A program made the translations under genes and the position numbers. This document shows, piece by piece, positions 8,452 through 17,045 of a stretch of 64,000 bases of DNA; positions within the stretch are counted from its first letter, which is position 1, and the number at the start of each line of letters is the position of its first letter. Below the pieces are notes generated by a model that was not told the DNA's origin, made no database searches, and worked only from the letters and a program-made list of their open reading frames with translations. Location of the stretch: positions 1 to 64,000 of the forward strand of contig JARLGU010000042.1 in the NCBI GenBank assembly GCA_031292625.1. Direction: 5' to 3'. The DNA is from Capsulimonadaceae bacterium (lineage in GTDB: Bacteria > Armatimonadota > Armatimonadia > Armatimonadales > Capsulimonadaceae).

Positions 8452-9342
8452 CTAGATGCGCAGCGACGGGTTGCGCACGTTTCGCCGCGCAAGCGCGACG
8501 AGAAACGCGATCGGCAAGAGACCGATCAGCATGGCGACGATCGGAGCCGGCTCAGGAACAACCGTCTCGCCATTGGTAGGAGTCGTCCCGCCGTTGGAGC
8601 TGTTGAAGCTGATGACCTTGCTCGAGGGCGACGAACTGCCGTTCAAGGTTGTCGAAACAAGCGCCGCAGCGCCCGCAATCGGGATCCACGGGATAAAGCC
8701 CTTCGCGGAGCTGCCGGGCACGATGATCTCGCTGCTTCCCGCAACGAGAGTGCTCGGTACGACGGTAGGCACTTCGGAAGGAACGCTAACCAGGTTCTCT
8801 ACAGGAGCCGGCGGCGTAACTTCGCTCGCGATCGTTTCGGTTAATGGCGCGACCTTCTCGAACGGAACCGTTGGGGCCTTGGCGATCGTCTGGGGCTTTG
8901 CGGGCGGCGCGGGCAACGCCGAAACCAGCGGATTGCCGCACGCCCACTTCATCACGGGCGTGCCATTGCGCAACGCAAAGACGCGCGTCCCGGCAACGAA
9001 CTTCTGGTTGATGGAAAACAGGCGGCCATCCTTGGAGGCGCACCAAACCTTGTAGCTCTTCGTAGCCGGAACATAGCTCTCGACAACGTTCTTGCGAAGG
9101 TAAGGAATGAGCTGCGTGCTCGACACCTTGAAAAGCTTGCAATAGCGCTGGCGGACCGTGCTGTTCGAGCTGATTTGAGCGATCATCTCGTTTACGGTCT
9201 GCACGCGAGTATTCAAGAATGACTGCGGCGGTATGGCCTGCGTCGCGACGGTCGCTGCGGTTGAGATCGACGTCCAAGTCAATCCTAGCCCTACGACCAT
9301 TGCGGCGGCCACTTTTGTAGTAATTCCCATCATGGACCTCAT
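8452..9342 (-). CDS. Secreted protein with PEP-CTERM-like anchor
   Basis: A protein of 296 residues with a signal peptide (MRSMMGITTKVAAAMVVGLGL) and a globular N-terminal part containing three cysteines. A Pro/Val/Ser-rich stretch follows, then a hydrophobic segment WIPIAGAAALVSTTL. At the end stands VPEPAPIVAMLIGLLPIAFLVAL followed by ARRNVR. The VPEP motif, transmembrane helix and basic tail match PEP-CTERM sorting signals, which are processed by exosortases. The start at 9342 overlaps the upstream stop (ATGA) and has GAGGAG 8 nt upstream, so it is coupled to the 373-residue gene. The function of the N-terminal part is unknown. Confidence 0.75.
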   Translation of the reverse strand: MRSMMGITTKVAAAMVVGLGLTWTSISTAATVATQAIPPQSFLNTRVQTVNEMIAQISSNSTVRQRYCKLFKVSSTQLIPYLRKNVVESYVPATKSYKVWCASKDGRLFSINQKFVAGTRVFALRNGTPVMKWACGNPLVSALPAPPAKPQTIAKAPTVPFEKVAPLTETIASEVTPPAPVENLVSVPSEVPTVVPSTLVAGSSEIIVPGSSAKGFIPWIPIAGAAALVSTTLNGSSSPSSKVISFNSSNGGTTPTNGETVVPEPAPIVAMLIGLLPIAFLVALARRNVRNPSLRI

Positions 9343-10460
9343 TTAACTGTCTCCTCGGTAGAACTCAGCGGAATATTAATCGGCACGGAAACCACGGGGC
9401 CGTATTTCCCGCCTTGATCGATTCCCCATGCTTTTAAGACGATGCTGCCAGGCAGCAACCCAGGCGAAGATCCCGTACGAGCCTGCAAACGGATATGCGT
9501 TCCATTCACTGGCAAGAACTGATCCGTTTGGTATACGATTGCTCCATCTCGATAAAGAGCATATGCGAAACGCTGCGCCGCGGACCCCTTGGGTTTAATA
9601 ACCACGGCATCGAGAGGCGCATTCAGAACAATCTGCCTGTCGTCCACCCCTGTTACTACACGATCCGTGCCAACTTTCATTTGCAGGGTCGCATCGGACG
9701 CCAAACTGCTAGATTCTATTAGTTTTGGCAGCGCATTGATGGGCGATGCAGACACGGGAACCGCATGGGGCTCGCCTCCGGAAGAAATGGTGCCCGAATA
9801 CGAGCCGGTTGCCGTCGTGGCGTCGCCGCTTGACGGCGCAGCAACCGTCGCCGGCGCGGAGGGCGTCGCAGCGCTTGCGGACGAAGCGGCTGAGGCCATC
9901 GGCGGAAGCGCAGCCGTTGGCGGCGCGGCGGCGGCGGGTACGGGGGCGGGAGCCTCGTTGCCGGAAAGATAGAAAGAGATATTCTGCTCGCTCGAAGAAT
10001 ATGGCGCTGGGCTATCGCTTTGGGCCCAAATCTGGAACATGTGGTAGCCAGTTTCGAGGGTATTGGTGTCTACGACGACATTCCAAGGCTGGTGATCGAT
10101 GGACGCCAGCGAAACATTGTCCAGCCGCACCTTCACGTGATGCAATTCAAATGCGCCCGTGGATACAAATACATTCAGCCTGATCTTGTCACCCTTGTAA
10201 ATGAAGAGCGACGAGCCTGGCGACCAAAGCGTCGTTCCCGACGCAGTCGTATACTCTCGCGGGCTTCCCTGTGGCGTCAGCACATCAACCATGCCGTTGA
10301 TTGCTGGACGGAAGGCGACGACAGGAGCAGGTGCTCCGCTCTTTGGCGCGGAGCTATCCGCGGCCAACGCCGGCGCCGGCGCCAAGGCAGCGGCAGCGGC
10401 AATAACAGCGAGCATCGTGATCGGAACAAATCGCCCTGAATGGGATCGGACTATTTTCAT
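9339..10460 (-). CDS. Secreted Ala/Pro-linker protein with Ig-like parts
   Basis: A protein of 373 residues with a long signal peptide ending APALAADS. Two beta-rich domains (about 45-165 and 245-370) are separated by a low-complexity Ala/Pro/Ser linker (about 168-235). The first has YHMFQIWAQSDSP and the last GSIVLKAWGIDQGGKYGP, which look like immunoglobulin-type sandwiches. No catalytic motif is visible. It is the first gene of a two-gene operon with the PEP-CTERM-like protein (4-nt overlap), so both are probably envelope or matrix components. AGGATC lies upstream of the ATG. Confidence 0.75.
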   Translation of the reverse strand: MKIVRSHSGRFVPITMLAVIAAAAALAPAPALAADSSAPKSGAPAPVVAFRPAINGMVDVLTPQGSPREYTTASGTTLWSPGSSLFIYKGDKIRLNVFVSTGAFELHHVKVRLDNVSLASIDHQPWNVVVDTNTLETGYHMFQIWAQSDSPAPYSSSEQNISFYLSGNEAPAPVPAAAAPPTAALPPMASAASSASAATPSAPATVAAPSSGDATTATGSYSGTISSGGEPHAVPVSASPINALPKLIESSSLASDATLQMKVGTDRVVTGVDDRQIVLNAPLDAVVIKPKGSAAQRFAYALYRDGAIVYQTDQFLPVNGTHIRLQARTGSSPGLLPGSIVLKAWGIDQGGKYGPVVSVPINIPLSSTEETVK

Positions 10461-10914
10461 TTTGTGATCCTGGGTCTACACGTAGGTATATTTCGTTAAT
10501 CTTCCCAACGAACGCTACCTATCAAACCAGGCAAGCCGTATAATCGAAACTAAGTTTCCCTAGCTTCGTTCGATCGCGGCCCGCCAGCCTGATATATCCT
10601 TACGGCCAGCTACGATGCGCCCGCCCTCCAACCGTCAACCGAGTGGAAAGGCTTCGCCACATGATAGCGGCTCGTCTGAAATAATTTACCTTACACGCCA
10701 CCGATTCCCGGCAGTTTTACCTGGCGATCGCGAAAAAACTGCAAGCCGGCTCACAAGGATGCTGTCACGGAGCATTTTCAGGCAAATCTGTAGCCGTCTC
10801 CACTTATGGAAGCCGGCACTGCACGCGATGCAAAGCGACCGGCCCGGCCGGCGTCTCTCACCTTGAGTTTCGCAGCATGGAACGTGCCAGGTGACAGCCT
10901 TACAGTAGAGGCGC
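10461..10914. other. Intergenic region without a convincing gene
   Basis: About 450 bp between two minus-strand genes. It should hold the promoter of the gene starting at 10460. A TATAAT-like word near 10537 is on the plus strand without a good -35. Short frames here are Arg-rich and lack ribosome sites. Confidence 0.4.
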
Positions 10915-11118
10915 TTAGCAAACGTTCTTTTGCAACAGATGCTGCAATTTCTCTAGATCGTCCGTATCATGCGACGTCAGCTCGGTTCCGTTCGACACAA
11001 TGAGATACGCCATCGGGCCTCCATCCGCGCCAATCGAGAATTTAATGCAGGTCAACTGGTCAATGTTCACCCAGACGAGCTTCTTCTGATACCCTTCCTT
11101 AAGTGGAAACCACCGCAT
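10915..11118 (-). CDS. Small hypothetical protein (67 residues)
   Basis: A short frame with a strong ribosome site: AGGAGGG about 8 nt before the ATG. The product (start MRWFPLKEGYQKKLVWVNID) is soluble, with a predicted strand-rich first half and a helical end (TDDLEKLQHLLQKNVC). The composition is normal for protein, unlike shadow frames. I do not recognise it. The look is that of a small PH-like or regulatory domain, but this is a guess. Confidence 0.6.
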   Translation of the reverse strand: MRWFPLKEGYQKKLVWVNIDQLTCIKFSIGADGGPMAYLIVSNGTELTSHDTDDLEKLQHLLQKNVC

Positions 11119-11690
11119 CGTCTTGCCCTCCTATGTTTGATTGCTAGAGACGGTGACCAAGTCCCCCGGCGTCGAACGGTCTAAGCCGCTAGAATGCCTA
11201 ACTGCATTGTTCGCTATATTGTCGTGAATCTGCTGTTTAACTCTCAGCAGGCAAAACCCTTCTTTTCGCGGACGCATAAACATAAACCCCGGCCAAACAG
11301 CATCGCAGCCAAGCAGCGAATCAGGCCAGCGGCTAACCGCTTGGTTGCTATGCGTCGCTATTGATCCTATGTACGCCCAATGATTTCACGCCTTATTCTA
11401 AGATATTTAATGTTTTGTTAACATTTAACCAAGAATTCCCTCTATAGCATCCAAACACTAAAACCGACAATCTGAAACGTTTGGCGACGGTCTCATCGAT
11501 TGGCGAACGCGGCCGCTAGTCGGCTGTGCTTGTCGAAACGGATCGCCCGTCCCCGGGCGAACGAAGACTGCGCGAGAAGAGGCCTTCGCCGGCCATATCG
11601 TTCGAGAACAACATGTCGCTCCCGGCGTAACGCAATAGAGTGTGCGTACGCGTAGGTGGCCAATCGCTCAATGCATTAAGGATGCCCGTG
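11119..11690. other. Intergenic region upstream of the chemoreceptor gene
   Basis: About 570 bp with an AT-rich tract near 11390-11450. No gene is supported. The chemoreceptor promoter is expected here, but I could not point to a clean -35/-10 pair. Confidence 0.35.
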
Positions 11691-13703
11691 ATGAACAAAC
11701 TGTTTGATGGCTCGACGCGAATTATGCTGCGCCTCAAGTATCGTTATAAGTTTGCCGTAATCGGAGCATCGTTCCTTTTGCCGCTTGCGGTCGTGCTCTT
11801 CTTCTTTCAAACAGATGTAAATACGAACAATTCGTTCTGTCTTACGGAACGCGATGGCATCGTTTATTGCAAGCCGGTACTACGCCTCTTCGAGCATGTC
11901 ATCCGGCACGAAAACCTTGCAGTCGATGCTACGCTTGCAGGATCCGCCTCGGGAAGCGCAGGACTGGCCGCTAGCGAACGCGACGTCTATGCTGACATCG
12001 CAGATGTAAACCGCGTTGATGCACGCCTCGGAGCCGGCCTGAGCGCCTCGAAAGACTGGGAGGCAATCAAAGACCAATGGGAAAAAACAAAGAGCGTATC
12101 GGGCGGCGCGCAAACGCTGATCGATGCTCACGTCGCGCTCCTGACCCAGATTACGAACTTTCTGGCCAATGTCGGCACCAACTCGAATCTGATCCTCGAT
12201 CCGGATATCGACAGCTACTACACGATGGATTCGCTTCTGACACAGGTTCCCATCATTGCCGCAAACGTGGCAGAAGCAAGGGATACGGCCCGCGTGATTG
12301 CCGCGACCCACATTTCAAACGAACAACAGCGAACGCGGCTAGTTGTCCTCGGCGGCGGCATCGACTCGGCCGTCTCGGCAATGACGTCGGATGTCGCACG
12401 GGCTTGCGCTGCAACCCCAGCCCTAAAGTCCAATCTAGGCGTCGCGCACGCGGCTGCAAGCGACGCGCTCGCCCCGTTCTCGAAATTTCTCTCGTCCGAT
12501 GCAACATCGGGAGCCGCCTCGCCAGACGCAATCTCCCGCCTGGGAGACGACGCCCAAAGCCGCTTCGCTGATTACCTATCCTCTGGCATGCCGGTCCTTG
12601 ACAAGCTCCTCGAACATCGATCGACCCAGTTCGTCGTCAGGCGGTCAGCCGTCGATCTGTGCGCGGTCGTTTTCCTGGGCCTTGCCGCATATCTGTTCAT
12701 CGGATTCTACAGAGCGGTCACGGCAATTGCGGACAGCCTCGTCGCCACGACGACGAAGATGGCCACGCACGAACACGCATCAACCGACGCCCCAGTCGTA
12801 ATTGCGAGGGTGAACGGAACTGATGAACTCGCAAATGTAGTCAACAAATTACTGGCAACCCTTGAAGAAGCTGACGCAAACCTCAAGGCAAAATCCGCTG
12901 AACTCCTGGCACTCGTAGGCGAAACCCAAAATACCGCAGACTCGATCGTTCACCAATCTAGAGAAATCGCAACCGCATCCAACGATCTGGCCAGTCGCGC
13001 TGCCGACCAAACATCGAGCCTCGATCGCACTGCCGCACGCACCCAGCAAATTACGGCCTCCGTCCGTCTTGGCGTTGAACATGCGCGCAATGCTGAAACG
13101 CTGGCGCGAGCTGCTCTCAGCGGAGCCAATACCGGCGCCGCCGTTTCTCGCGATGCTGTGGAAGCCATTCGCGAGGTAGATGTAGTGAGCCGCCAAATAT
13201 CGTCCGTCGTCTCAACGATCGAAGACCTCGCCTTTCAAACAAACCTACTGGCGCTTAACGCCTCCGTTGAAGCCGCAAGGGTAGGCGACGCCGGCCGAGG
13301 TTTTGCGGTCGTTGCCGCCGAGGTCCGTGCTTTGGCCTCGCGCTGTTCGGCGGCGGCCAAAGAGATTAAAGGACAGTCGTCGCAAATCGCCGCCAAAGTA
13401 AGCCGGGGCAGCGCCCTCGCGATGAAAAGCGGGGACCATCTCTCGAACATCACGCGGGACGTGACGATTGTCGCTGAAGCAATTTCGCAAATTGCTAGCG
13501 GCCTCGACGAACAGCGGATAGGCATCGAACAAGTCAATGGAGCCATTCTCCAACTCGATCAAGGCACACAGCAAAATGCCGCGCTCGCCGAACAGTTCGC
13601 GGCATGCAGCCAAACGATGATGGACAGATCCGTGGAAATGAGCGATCTGATCGTGCGCCTTGGCGCCGAGCCGCAATCGTCCACGACGGCAAAAGCTGCA
13701 TAG
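11691..13703 (+). CDS. Methyl-accepting chemotaxis protein
   Basis: A membrane chemoreceptor of 670 residues. A first transmembrane helix lies at about 20-40 (FAVIGASFLLPLAVVLFFF). A periplasmic helical sensor follows at about 45-320 and includes LILDPDIDSYYTMD, a motif seen in many long four-helix-bundle sensors. A second helix lies near 330-350, and the cytoplasmic coiled coil carries the hairpin tip DLAFQTNLLALNASVEAAR and GRGFAVVAAEVRALA, which contact CheA/CheW. Start: ATG at 11691 with AAGGA 8 nt upstream; GTG at 11640 and ATG at 11682 are in frame but less well placed. No other chemotaxis genes are present, so its ligand and partners lie elsewhere. Confidence 0.92.
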   Translation: MNKLFDGSTRIMLRLKYRYKFAVIGASFLLPLAVVLFFFQTDVNTNNSFCLTERDGIVYCKPVLRLFEHVIRHENLAVDATLAGSASGSAGLAASERDVYADIADVNRVDARLGAGLSASKDWEAIKDQWEKTKSVSGGAQTLIDAHVALLTQITNFLANVGTNSNLILDPDIDSYYTMDSLLTQVPIIAANVAEARDTARVIAATHISNEQQRTRLVVLGGGIDSAVSAMTSDVARACAATPALKSNLGVAHAAASDALAPFSKFLSSDATSGAASPDAISRLGDDAQSRFADYLSSGMPVLDKLLEHRSTQFVVRRSAVDLCAVVFLGLAAYLFIGFYRAVTAIADSLVATTTKMATHEHASTDAPVVIARVNGTDELANVVNKLLATLEEADANLKAKSAELLALVGETQNTADSIVHQSREIATASNDLASRAADQTSSLDRTAARTQQITASVRLGVEHARNAETLARAALSGANTGAAVSRDAVEAIREVDVVSRQISSVVSTIEDLAFQTNLLALNASVEAARVGDAGRGFAVVAAEVRALASRCSAAAKEIKGQSSQIAAKVSRGSALAMKSGDHLSNITRDVTIVAEAISQIASGLDEQRIGIEQVNGAILQLDQGTQQNAALAEQFAACSQTMMDRSVEMSDLIVRLGAEPQSSTTAKAA

Positions 13704-13732
13704 GCGCCGGGACCGGCCCAGCCCGTAATCGT

Positions 13733-13785
13733 CGCGCCGCACACAAAAAATGATATTGCTTGCGGCGCGGTCTTCCTTTTCCATG
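13733..13785 (+). terminator. Candidate terminator of the chemoreceptor gene
   Basis: CGCGCCGC (13733-13740) and GCGGCGCG (13762-13769) form an 8-bp GC stem with a long AT-rich loop. TCTTCCTTTTCC follows. Confidence 0.5.
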
Positions 13786-13814
13786 CCAGAACCGGATAAT
13801 CGGCCGATAGAGTT

Positions 13815-13830
13815 TGTTAAGGCCTTCACA
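13815..13830 (+). promoter_or_regulatory. Upstream LacI-type operator, module 1
   Basis: TGTTAAGGCCTTCACA is a near-perfect 16-bp palindrome placed just before the -35 box. Its centre lies 54 bp from that of the second operator at 13869-13884. Confidence 0.6.
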
Positions 13831-13837
13831 AATTCAC

Positions 13838-13866
13838 TTGACACCCTCGACCGGCCATGTTATACT
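13838..13866 (+). promoter_or_regulatory. Promoter of module 1
   Basis: A perfect TTGACA (13838-13843), a 17-bp spacer and TATACT (13861-13866). It is followed immediately by an operator, so a bound repressor would cover the transcription start. Confidence 0.85.
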
Positions 13867-13868
13867 CG

Positions 13869-13884
13869 TGTCAAGCGCTTAACA
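13869..13884 (+). promoter_or_regulatory. Start-site LacI-type operator, module 1
   Basis: TGTCAAGCGCTTAACA, a palindrome with the central CG step typical of LacI-family sites, lies between the -10 box and the ATG of the LacI gene. Autorepression of the whole three-gene unit is the natural reading. Confidence 0.75.
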
Positions 13885-13894
13885 AGGCAGAAGA

Positions 13895-14902
13895 ATGATT
13901 ACCAAGAAGCCGAGCAGCAGCGATGTCGCCGATCGAGCGGGAGTGTCCCTGGCAACCGTGTCCTACGTCTTCAATGGGCGCAAGGGAGCGAGTGTGCCGG
14001 ACGCCACCCGCACCCGCGTACTCGAGGCCGCCCAGATGATCGGATACCGTCCCAACCGGCTGGCGCGAGGGCTGGCGCACGGGAAATCCTTTCTAATCGG
14101 AATGGTTAGCCGTCTCGACACGTTCGATGGACGTATCGCCGCGCCGATACGCGACGACCTGACGAACCGGGGTTACCAAATTCTGCTAACCCGGAGCCGG
14201 CAGCATTGGGAGATCGATCCCGCGGAGGTGGAGATTCTTCTCGAACACAGAGTCGACGGCCTCGTCTGTGTCTCGGGAGGTTGGGGCCGAACCGATCCGC
14301 GGCCATGGGTGCCGGCCGTCGTCGATCACGGCGTCCCGTGCGTGATCATCAACGATGCGGACGCAACAGGGAAGCTCGACTGCGTCGTCAGCGACAACAT
14401 CGGCGGAGCGCTCGCAATCATAGCGCATCTGGCAAGCCGCGGCCATCGTCGCATCGGCCACATTCCCGGCGGCGATAGCATGTTCACAGGGTATGAACGC
14501 CATCAAGGCTACCTGAAAGCTCTCGCGACGACCGGCCTGGCCGCAGATCCCGATCTGGTCCAGGGTGAGGGCTACTCCATCGAGGCTGGCTACCAGGGCG
14601 CCCAACGCCTCCTGAGTTTGCCAGACCGGCCAACGGCGATCTTCGCGGCCAACGATATTTCCGCAACCGGCGCATACCACGCCGCGATGGATCTCGGCTT
14701 TCGCGTGCCGCAGGATGTCGCGATCGCGGGATTTGGCAACGAGCGGGAGGCGCAGGCGCTGCGCCTGACGACGATCGAACAGCACCCTGCCGCGATGGCG
14801 GCGGAAGCGGCGAAGTTGTTGATGGAGCGGATCGAACATCCTGAGCGCGAGGCTCAGACAAGGATCGTCCCCGTCGAACTGATGGTTCGCGGCACGACGT
14901 GA
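13895..14902 (+). CDS. LacI-family regulator, module 1
   Basis: A repressor of 335 residues. The helix-turn-helix is at about 9-30 ([18 protein letters not shown]), followed by the hinge helix ([13 protein letters not shown]). A sugar-binding-protein-like effector domain (about 65-335) carries [24 protein letters not shown] and [14 protein letters not shown]. The family releases DNA when its sugar ligand binds. Two operators flank its promoter, and the prepilin gene follows after 31 nt, then a GH16 gene, all in one direction. The ligand is probably an oligosaccharide released by that enzyme (inference). It is a close paralogue of the regulator at 17046, but the recognition helix begins SLATV instead of STATV. 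Confidence 0.92.
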   Translation: MITKKPSSSDVADRAGVSLATVSYVFNGRKGASVPDATRTRVLEAAQMIGYRPNRLARGLAHGKSFLIGMVSRLDTFDGRIAAPIRDDLTNRGYQILLTRSRQHWEIDPAEVEILLEHRVDGLVCVSGGWGRTDPRPWVPAVVDHGVPCVIINDADATGKLDCVVSDNIGGALAIIAHLASRGHRRIGHIPGGDSMFTGYERHQGYLKALATTGLAADPDLVQGEGYSIEAGYQGAQRLLSLPDRPTAIFAANDISATGAYHAAMDLGFRVPQDVAIAGFGNEREAQALRLTTIEQHPAAMAAEAAKLLMERIEHPEREAQTRIVPVELMVRGTT

Positions 14903-14933
14903 CTTTCGTGTTATCACGTAAGGAGGCAGACCA

Positions 14934-15839
14934 ATGAGCAGAAGGGGTTTCACTTTAATTGAGTTGCTCGTCGTTATAGCTATAATTGCTATCCTGGCCG
15001 CAATATTGTTCCCGGTGTTCGCGACTGCGCGAGAAAAGGCGCGACAGACGACCTGTCTCTCCAACGAAAAGCAGCTCGGCCTCGGGATCACACAATATCT
15101 ACAGGACTTCGACGAGCGCATTCCAAGCGGCACATGGGTCTGGGGCGGAGGGTGCGGTTGGGCGGGACAGGTGTACCCTTACATCAAAAGTACAGGCGCC
15201 TTTACGTGCCCGAACGATGTCCAGGCCGCAAACCCGACGGTTTCGTATGCAATCAATTCCAACCTGAGCTATGGCGCCAACGGAACAGCAAATTCCGACG
15301 TCGGCATGCAAGTGTCGCAGATGAATGCGCCTTCCAAGACGGTTTTACTCTGCGAGATCGCCAACAACACGCTCGCGTCCGGCACATATGTCACGGGCTG
15401 GGGGCACAACTACACTCTGCCAAACGACCCCCTGTCCTGGAATATTCCGTCGTCGCCCGGCGCAAGTGGAACGGGAAGTTGCGCGGACCCCACCGGCGAC
15501 AATTCCGCCAACTGCAACGACGGCGTCCCGACGAGCACGCCGACAACCATGAAGTATGCCACGGGCTACTTCCGAGGCTTCGCGGCAGGCGTCACCAACA
15601 ACGGCTACGACACCAACAGTTTCACCGGTCCGCTGGGACGTCACAATGGCGGCTCTTGCTATGTCTTCGCCGATTGCCACGTAAAATGGCTGCCGGGGAA
15701 CAACGTTTCCGGCGGCGCATCCACGACAGCGTCCTGGGCGCCGTCCTGCGGCGGCTACAATGCGGGACCTGGCGCTTTTTTCGCCGCGCTTACAACGTGC
15801 ACCGACAACACAATTGCGGCAACGTTCAATTATCTGTAG
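14934..15839 (+). CDS. H-X9-DG-type prepilin-like protein (DUF1559), module 1
   Basis: A protein of 301 residues with a type IV prepilin N-terminus: a short basic leader MSRRG, then [21 protein letters not shown] with the invariant Glu at position 5 of the mature protein. A prepilin peptidase would cut after the Gly. The extracellular part contains many Gly/Asn/Cys and ends with [19 protein letters not shown], the H-X9-D(G) motif with Cys in place of Gly. Such proteins occur in large families in Planctomycetes and relatives; their job is unknown, but they are pseudopilin-like. AAGGAGG lies 8 nt upstream. It sits between a LacI gene and a secreted GH16, as in the next module. Confidence 0.9.
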   Translation: MSRRGFTLIELLVVIAIIAILAAILFPVFATAREKARQTTCLSNEKQLGLGITQYLQDFDERIPSGTWVWGGGCGWAGQVYPYIKSTGAFTCPNDVQAANPTVSYAINSNLSYGANGTANSDVGMQVSQMNAPSKTVLLCEIANNTLASGTYVTGWGHNYTLPNDPLSWNIPSSPGASGTGSCADPTGDNSANCNDGVPTSTPTTMKYATGYFRGFAAGVTNNGYDTNSFTGPLGRHNGGSCYVFADCHVKWLPGNNVSGGASTTASWAPSCGGYNAGPGAFFAALTTCTDNTIAATFNYL

Positions 15840-15875
15840 CTCAGATTAACGTTAAAGTAGAGAGGCTCTCACAAT

Positions 15876-16853
15876 ATGTCTTCTTGTCAACGGATAACGG
15901 CGCCATTATGGCGCACCACGCTCTTCACTGCTCTTCTGCTTGCGTTCGCCCCAAGCTGCGTGAACGCCCAGCTATTCGACGCGCGGGATCCTGCATCGTC
16001 GGGCTATACGCTGACCTTTACGGACGACTTCAAAACGATTGACAGTATTGACGTGAATGCAACGGGCAATGCCGGCTACAAGTGGTACACGAAGCAGTTC
16101 TTTGGCGGCAAACCGACTTCCGCGGCCGCCCTCTCCGTTCACAAAGGCGTCCTTACGATTGATCCGCCGGACAATGGCAATAGCAATGGATCTATCGAGA
16201 CGGCGTGCCCCGCCAAAAACGCGCAAGGGTGGATCGGCTCCGTCTTCAGCGGCGGAGCGTATTTCGAGGCAAGCATCGCTTTCGATCCAGCTCTGATCGA
16301 CACGAAAGCCGGATGGCCGTCCTTCTGGTCGATGGCGGTCGAGCACATGGCGACGAAGGGAGCCGACCAGTGGGAAGGGCAGGACCCGGGCTACGCGCAC
16401 TTTATCGAGGATGACTTCTTTGAGTTCGATACCGCGAATTGGGCCGGTAAGAATTCATACGGCGGGGCGGTTCACGACTGGTTCGGAAAATGGACGCGCG
16501 AGAAAGGCTATTCCGGAAATGTCCAAAACAAAAACTTCGTGATCCACGTCCCTGACGGAACCGACTTCAACAAGTTCCACAAATACGGCAACCTCTGGGT
16601 CCCCGCAAGTCCCGCAAACGATTGGCGCGGTTTTATCCAGTACTATTTCGACGGTCTGCCGACTTCGGACATCGTCACATGGGATGGCAAGACCCTGCCC
16701 GGAACGCCACCTCCGTCGGAGGGTTCGCTCTTTGCGATCGCCGACAAGGCCAACCTGGTCGTCATCCTGGGATGCGGCGCCAAGCAAGCGATGCGCGTGA
16801 AGTACGTCCACGTCTGGCAACATCCGGCGGACAGCGCAGCCAAGCCGTCTTAA
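15876..16853 (+). CDS. Secreted GH16-like glycoside hydrolase, module 1
   Basis: A protein of 325 residues with a signal peptide ending PSCVNAQLF. The rest fits a concanavalin-A-like beta-sandwich of the GH16 type. It has FSGGAYFEASIAFD, WPSFWSMAVEHMA and the catalytic strand FIEDDFFEFD, where E178, D180 and E183 match the ExDxxE nucleophile/helper/acid-base triad. GH16 enzymes cleave beta-1,3/1,4-glucans, galactans (agar, carrageenan) or xyloglucan. Which one cannot be read here. The gene follows the prepilin gene by 36 nt and ends the operon at a strong terminator. It is a paralogue of the protein at 18982. Confidence 0.8.
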   Translation: MSSCQRITAPLWRTTLFTALLLAFAPSCVNAQLFDARDPASSGYTLTFTDDFKTIDSIDVNATGNAGYKWYTKQFFGGKPTSAAALSVHKGVLTIDPPDNGNSNGSIETACPAKNAQGWIGSVFSGGAYFEASIAFDPALIDTKAGWPSFWSMAVEHMATKGADQWEGQDPGYAHFIEDDFFEFDTANWAGKNSYGGAVHDWFGKWTREKGYSGNVQNKNFVIHVPDGTDFNKFHKYGNLWVPASPANDWRGFIQYYFDGLPTSDIVTWDGKTLPGTPPPSEGSLFAIADKANLVVILGCGAKQAMRVKYVHVWQHPADSAAKPS

Positions 16854-16886
16854 CAGACAGCCAGTTGCCGCCTGCCGTTCATGCCT

Positions 16887-16926
16887 CCAGGGCGCGATGC
16901 CGAGTCATCGCGCCCTGGTCTTCTTT
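16887..16926 (+). terminator. Intrinsic terminator of module 1
   Basis: The arms CCAGGGCGCGATG (16887-16899) and CATCGCGCCCTGG (16906-16918) form a perfect 13-bp stem with a 6-nt loop. TCTTCTTT follows. Confidence 0.85.
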
Positions 16927-16967
16927 AGACCACCCCAATTCCATCGACGCCTCATTGCAAAAAAACT

Positions 16968-16983
16968 TGTTACACGCATAACA
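16968..16983 (+). promoter_or_regulatory. Upstream operator, module 2
   Basis: TGTTACACGCATAACA, one base different from the core of the downstream site, lies just before the -35 box. The two site centres are 52 bp apart, about five helical turns. Confidence 0.7.
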
Positions 16984-16989
16984 TCCCCC

Positions 16990-17018
16990 TTGACAGAACC
17001 AAACCTTCGTGTTAGACT
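16990..17018 (+). promoter_or_regulatory. Promoter of module 2
   Basis: TTGACA (16990-16995), a 17-bp spacer and TAGACT (17013-17018). The -10 box overlaps the first bases of the second operator. Confidence 0.8.
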
Positions 17019-17038
17019 CTGTTACACGCGTAACAGAG
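17017..17038 (+). promoter_or_regulatory. Start-site operator, module 2
   Basis: The arms CTCTGTTAC (17017-17025) and GTAACAGAG (17030-17038) are a perfect 9-bp inverted repeat around ACGC. The site covers the expected transcription start and ends 7 nt before the LacI ATG, overlapping its weak ribosome site. Confidence 0.8.
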
Positions 17039-17045
17039 CAGAGTT

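Noticed and set aside
10615-10866. An 83-codon plus-strand frame between the envelope operon and the small gene
   Set aside because: No ribosome site, Arg/Ser-rich composition and no conserved-looking segment.
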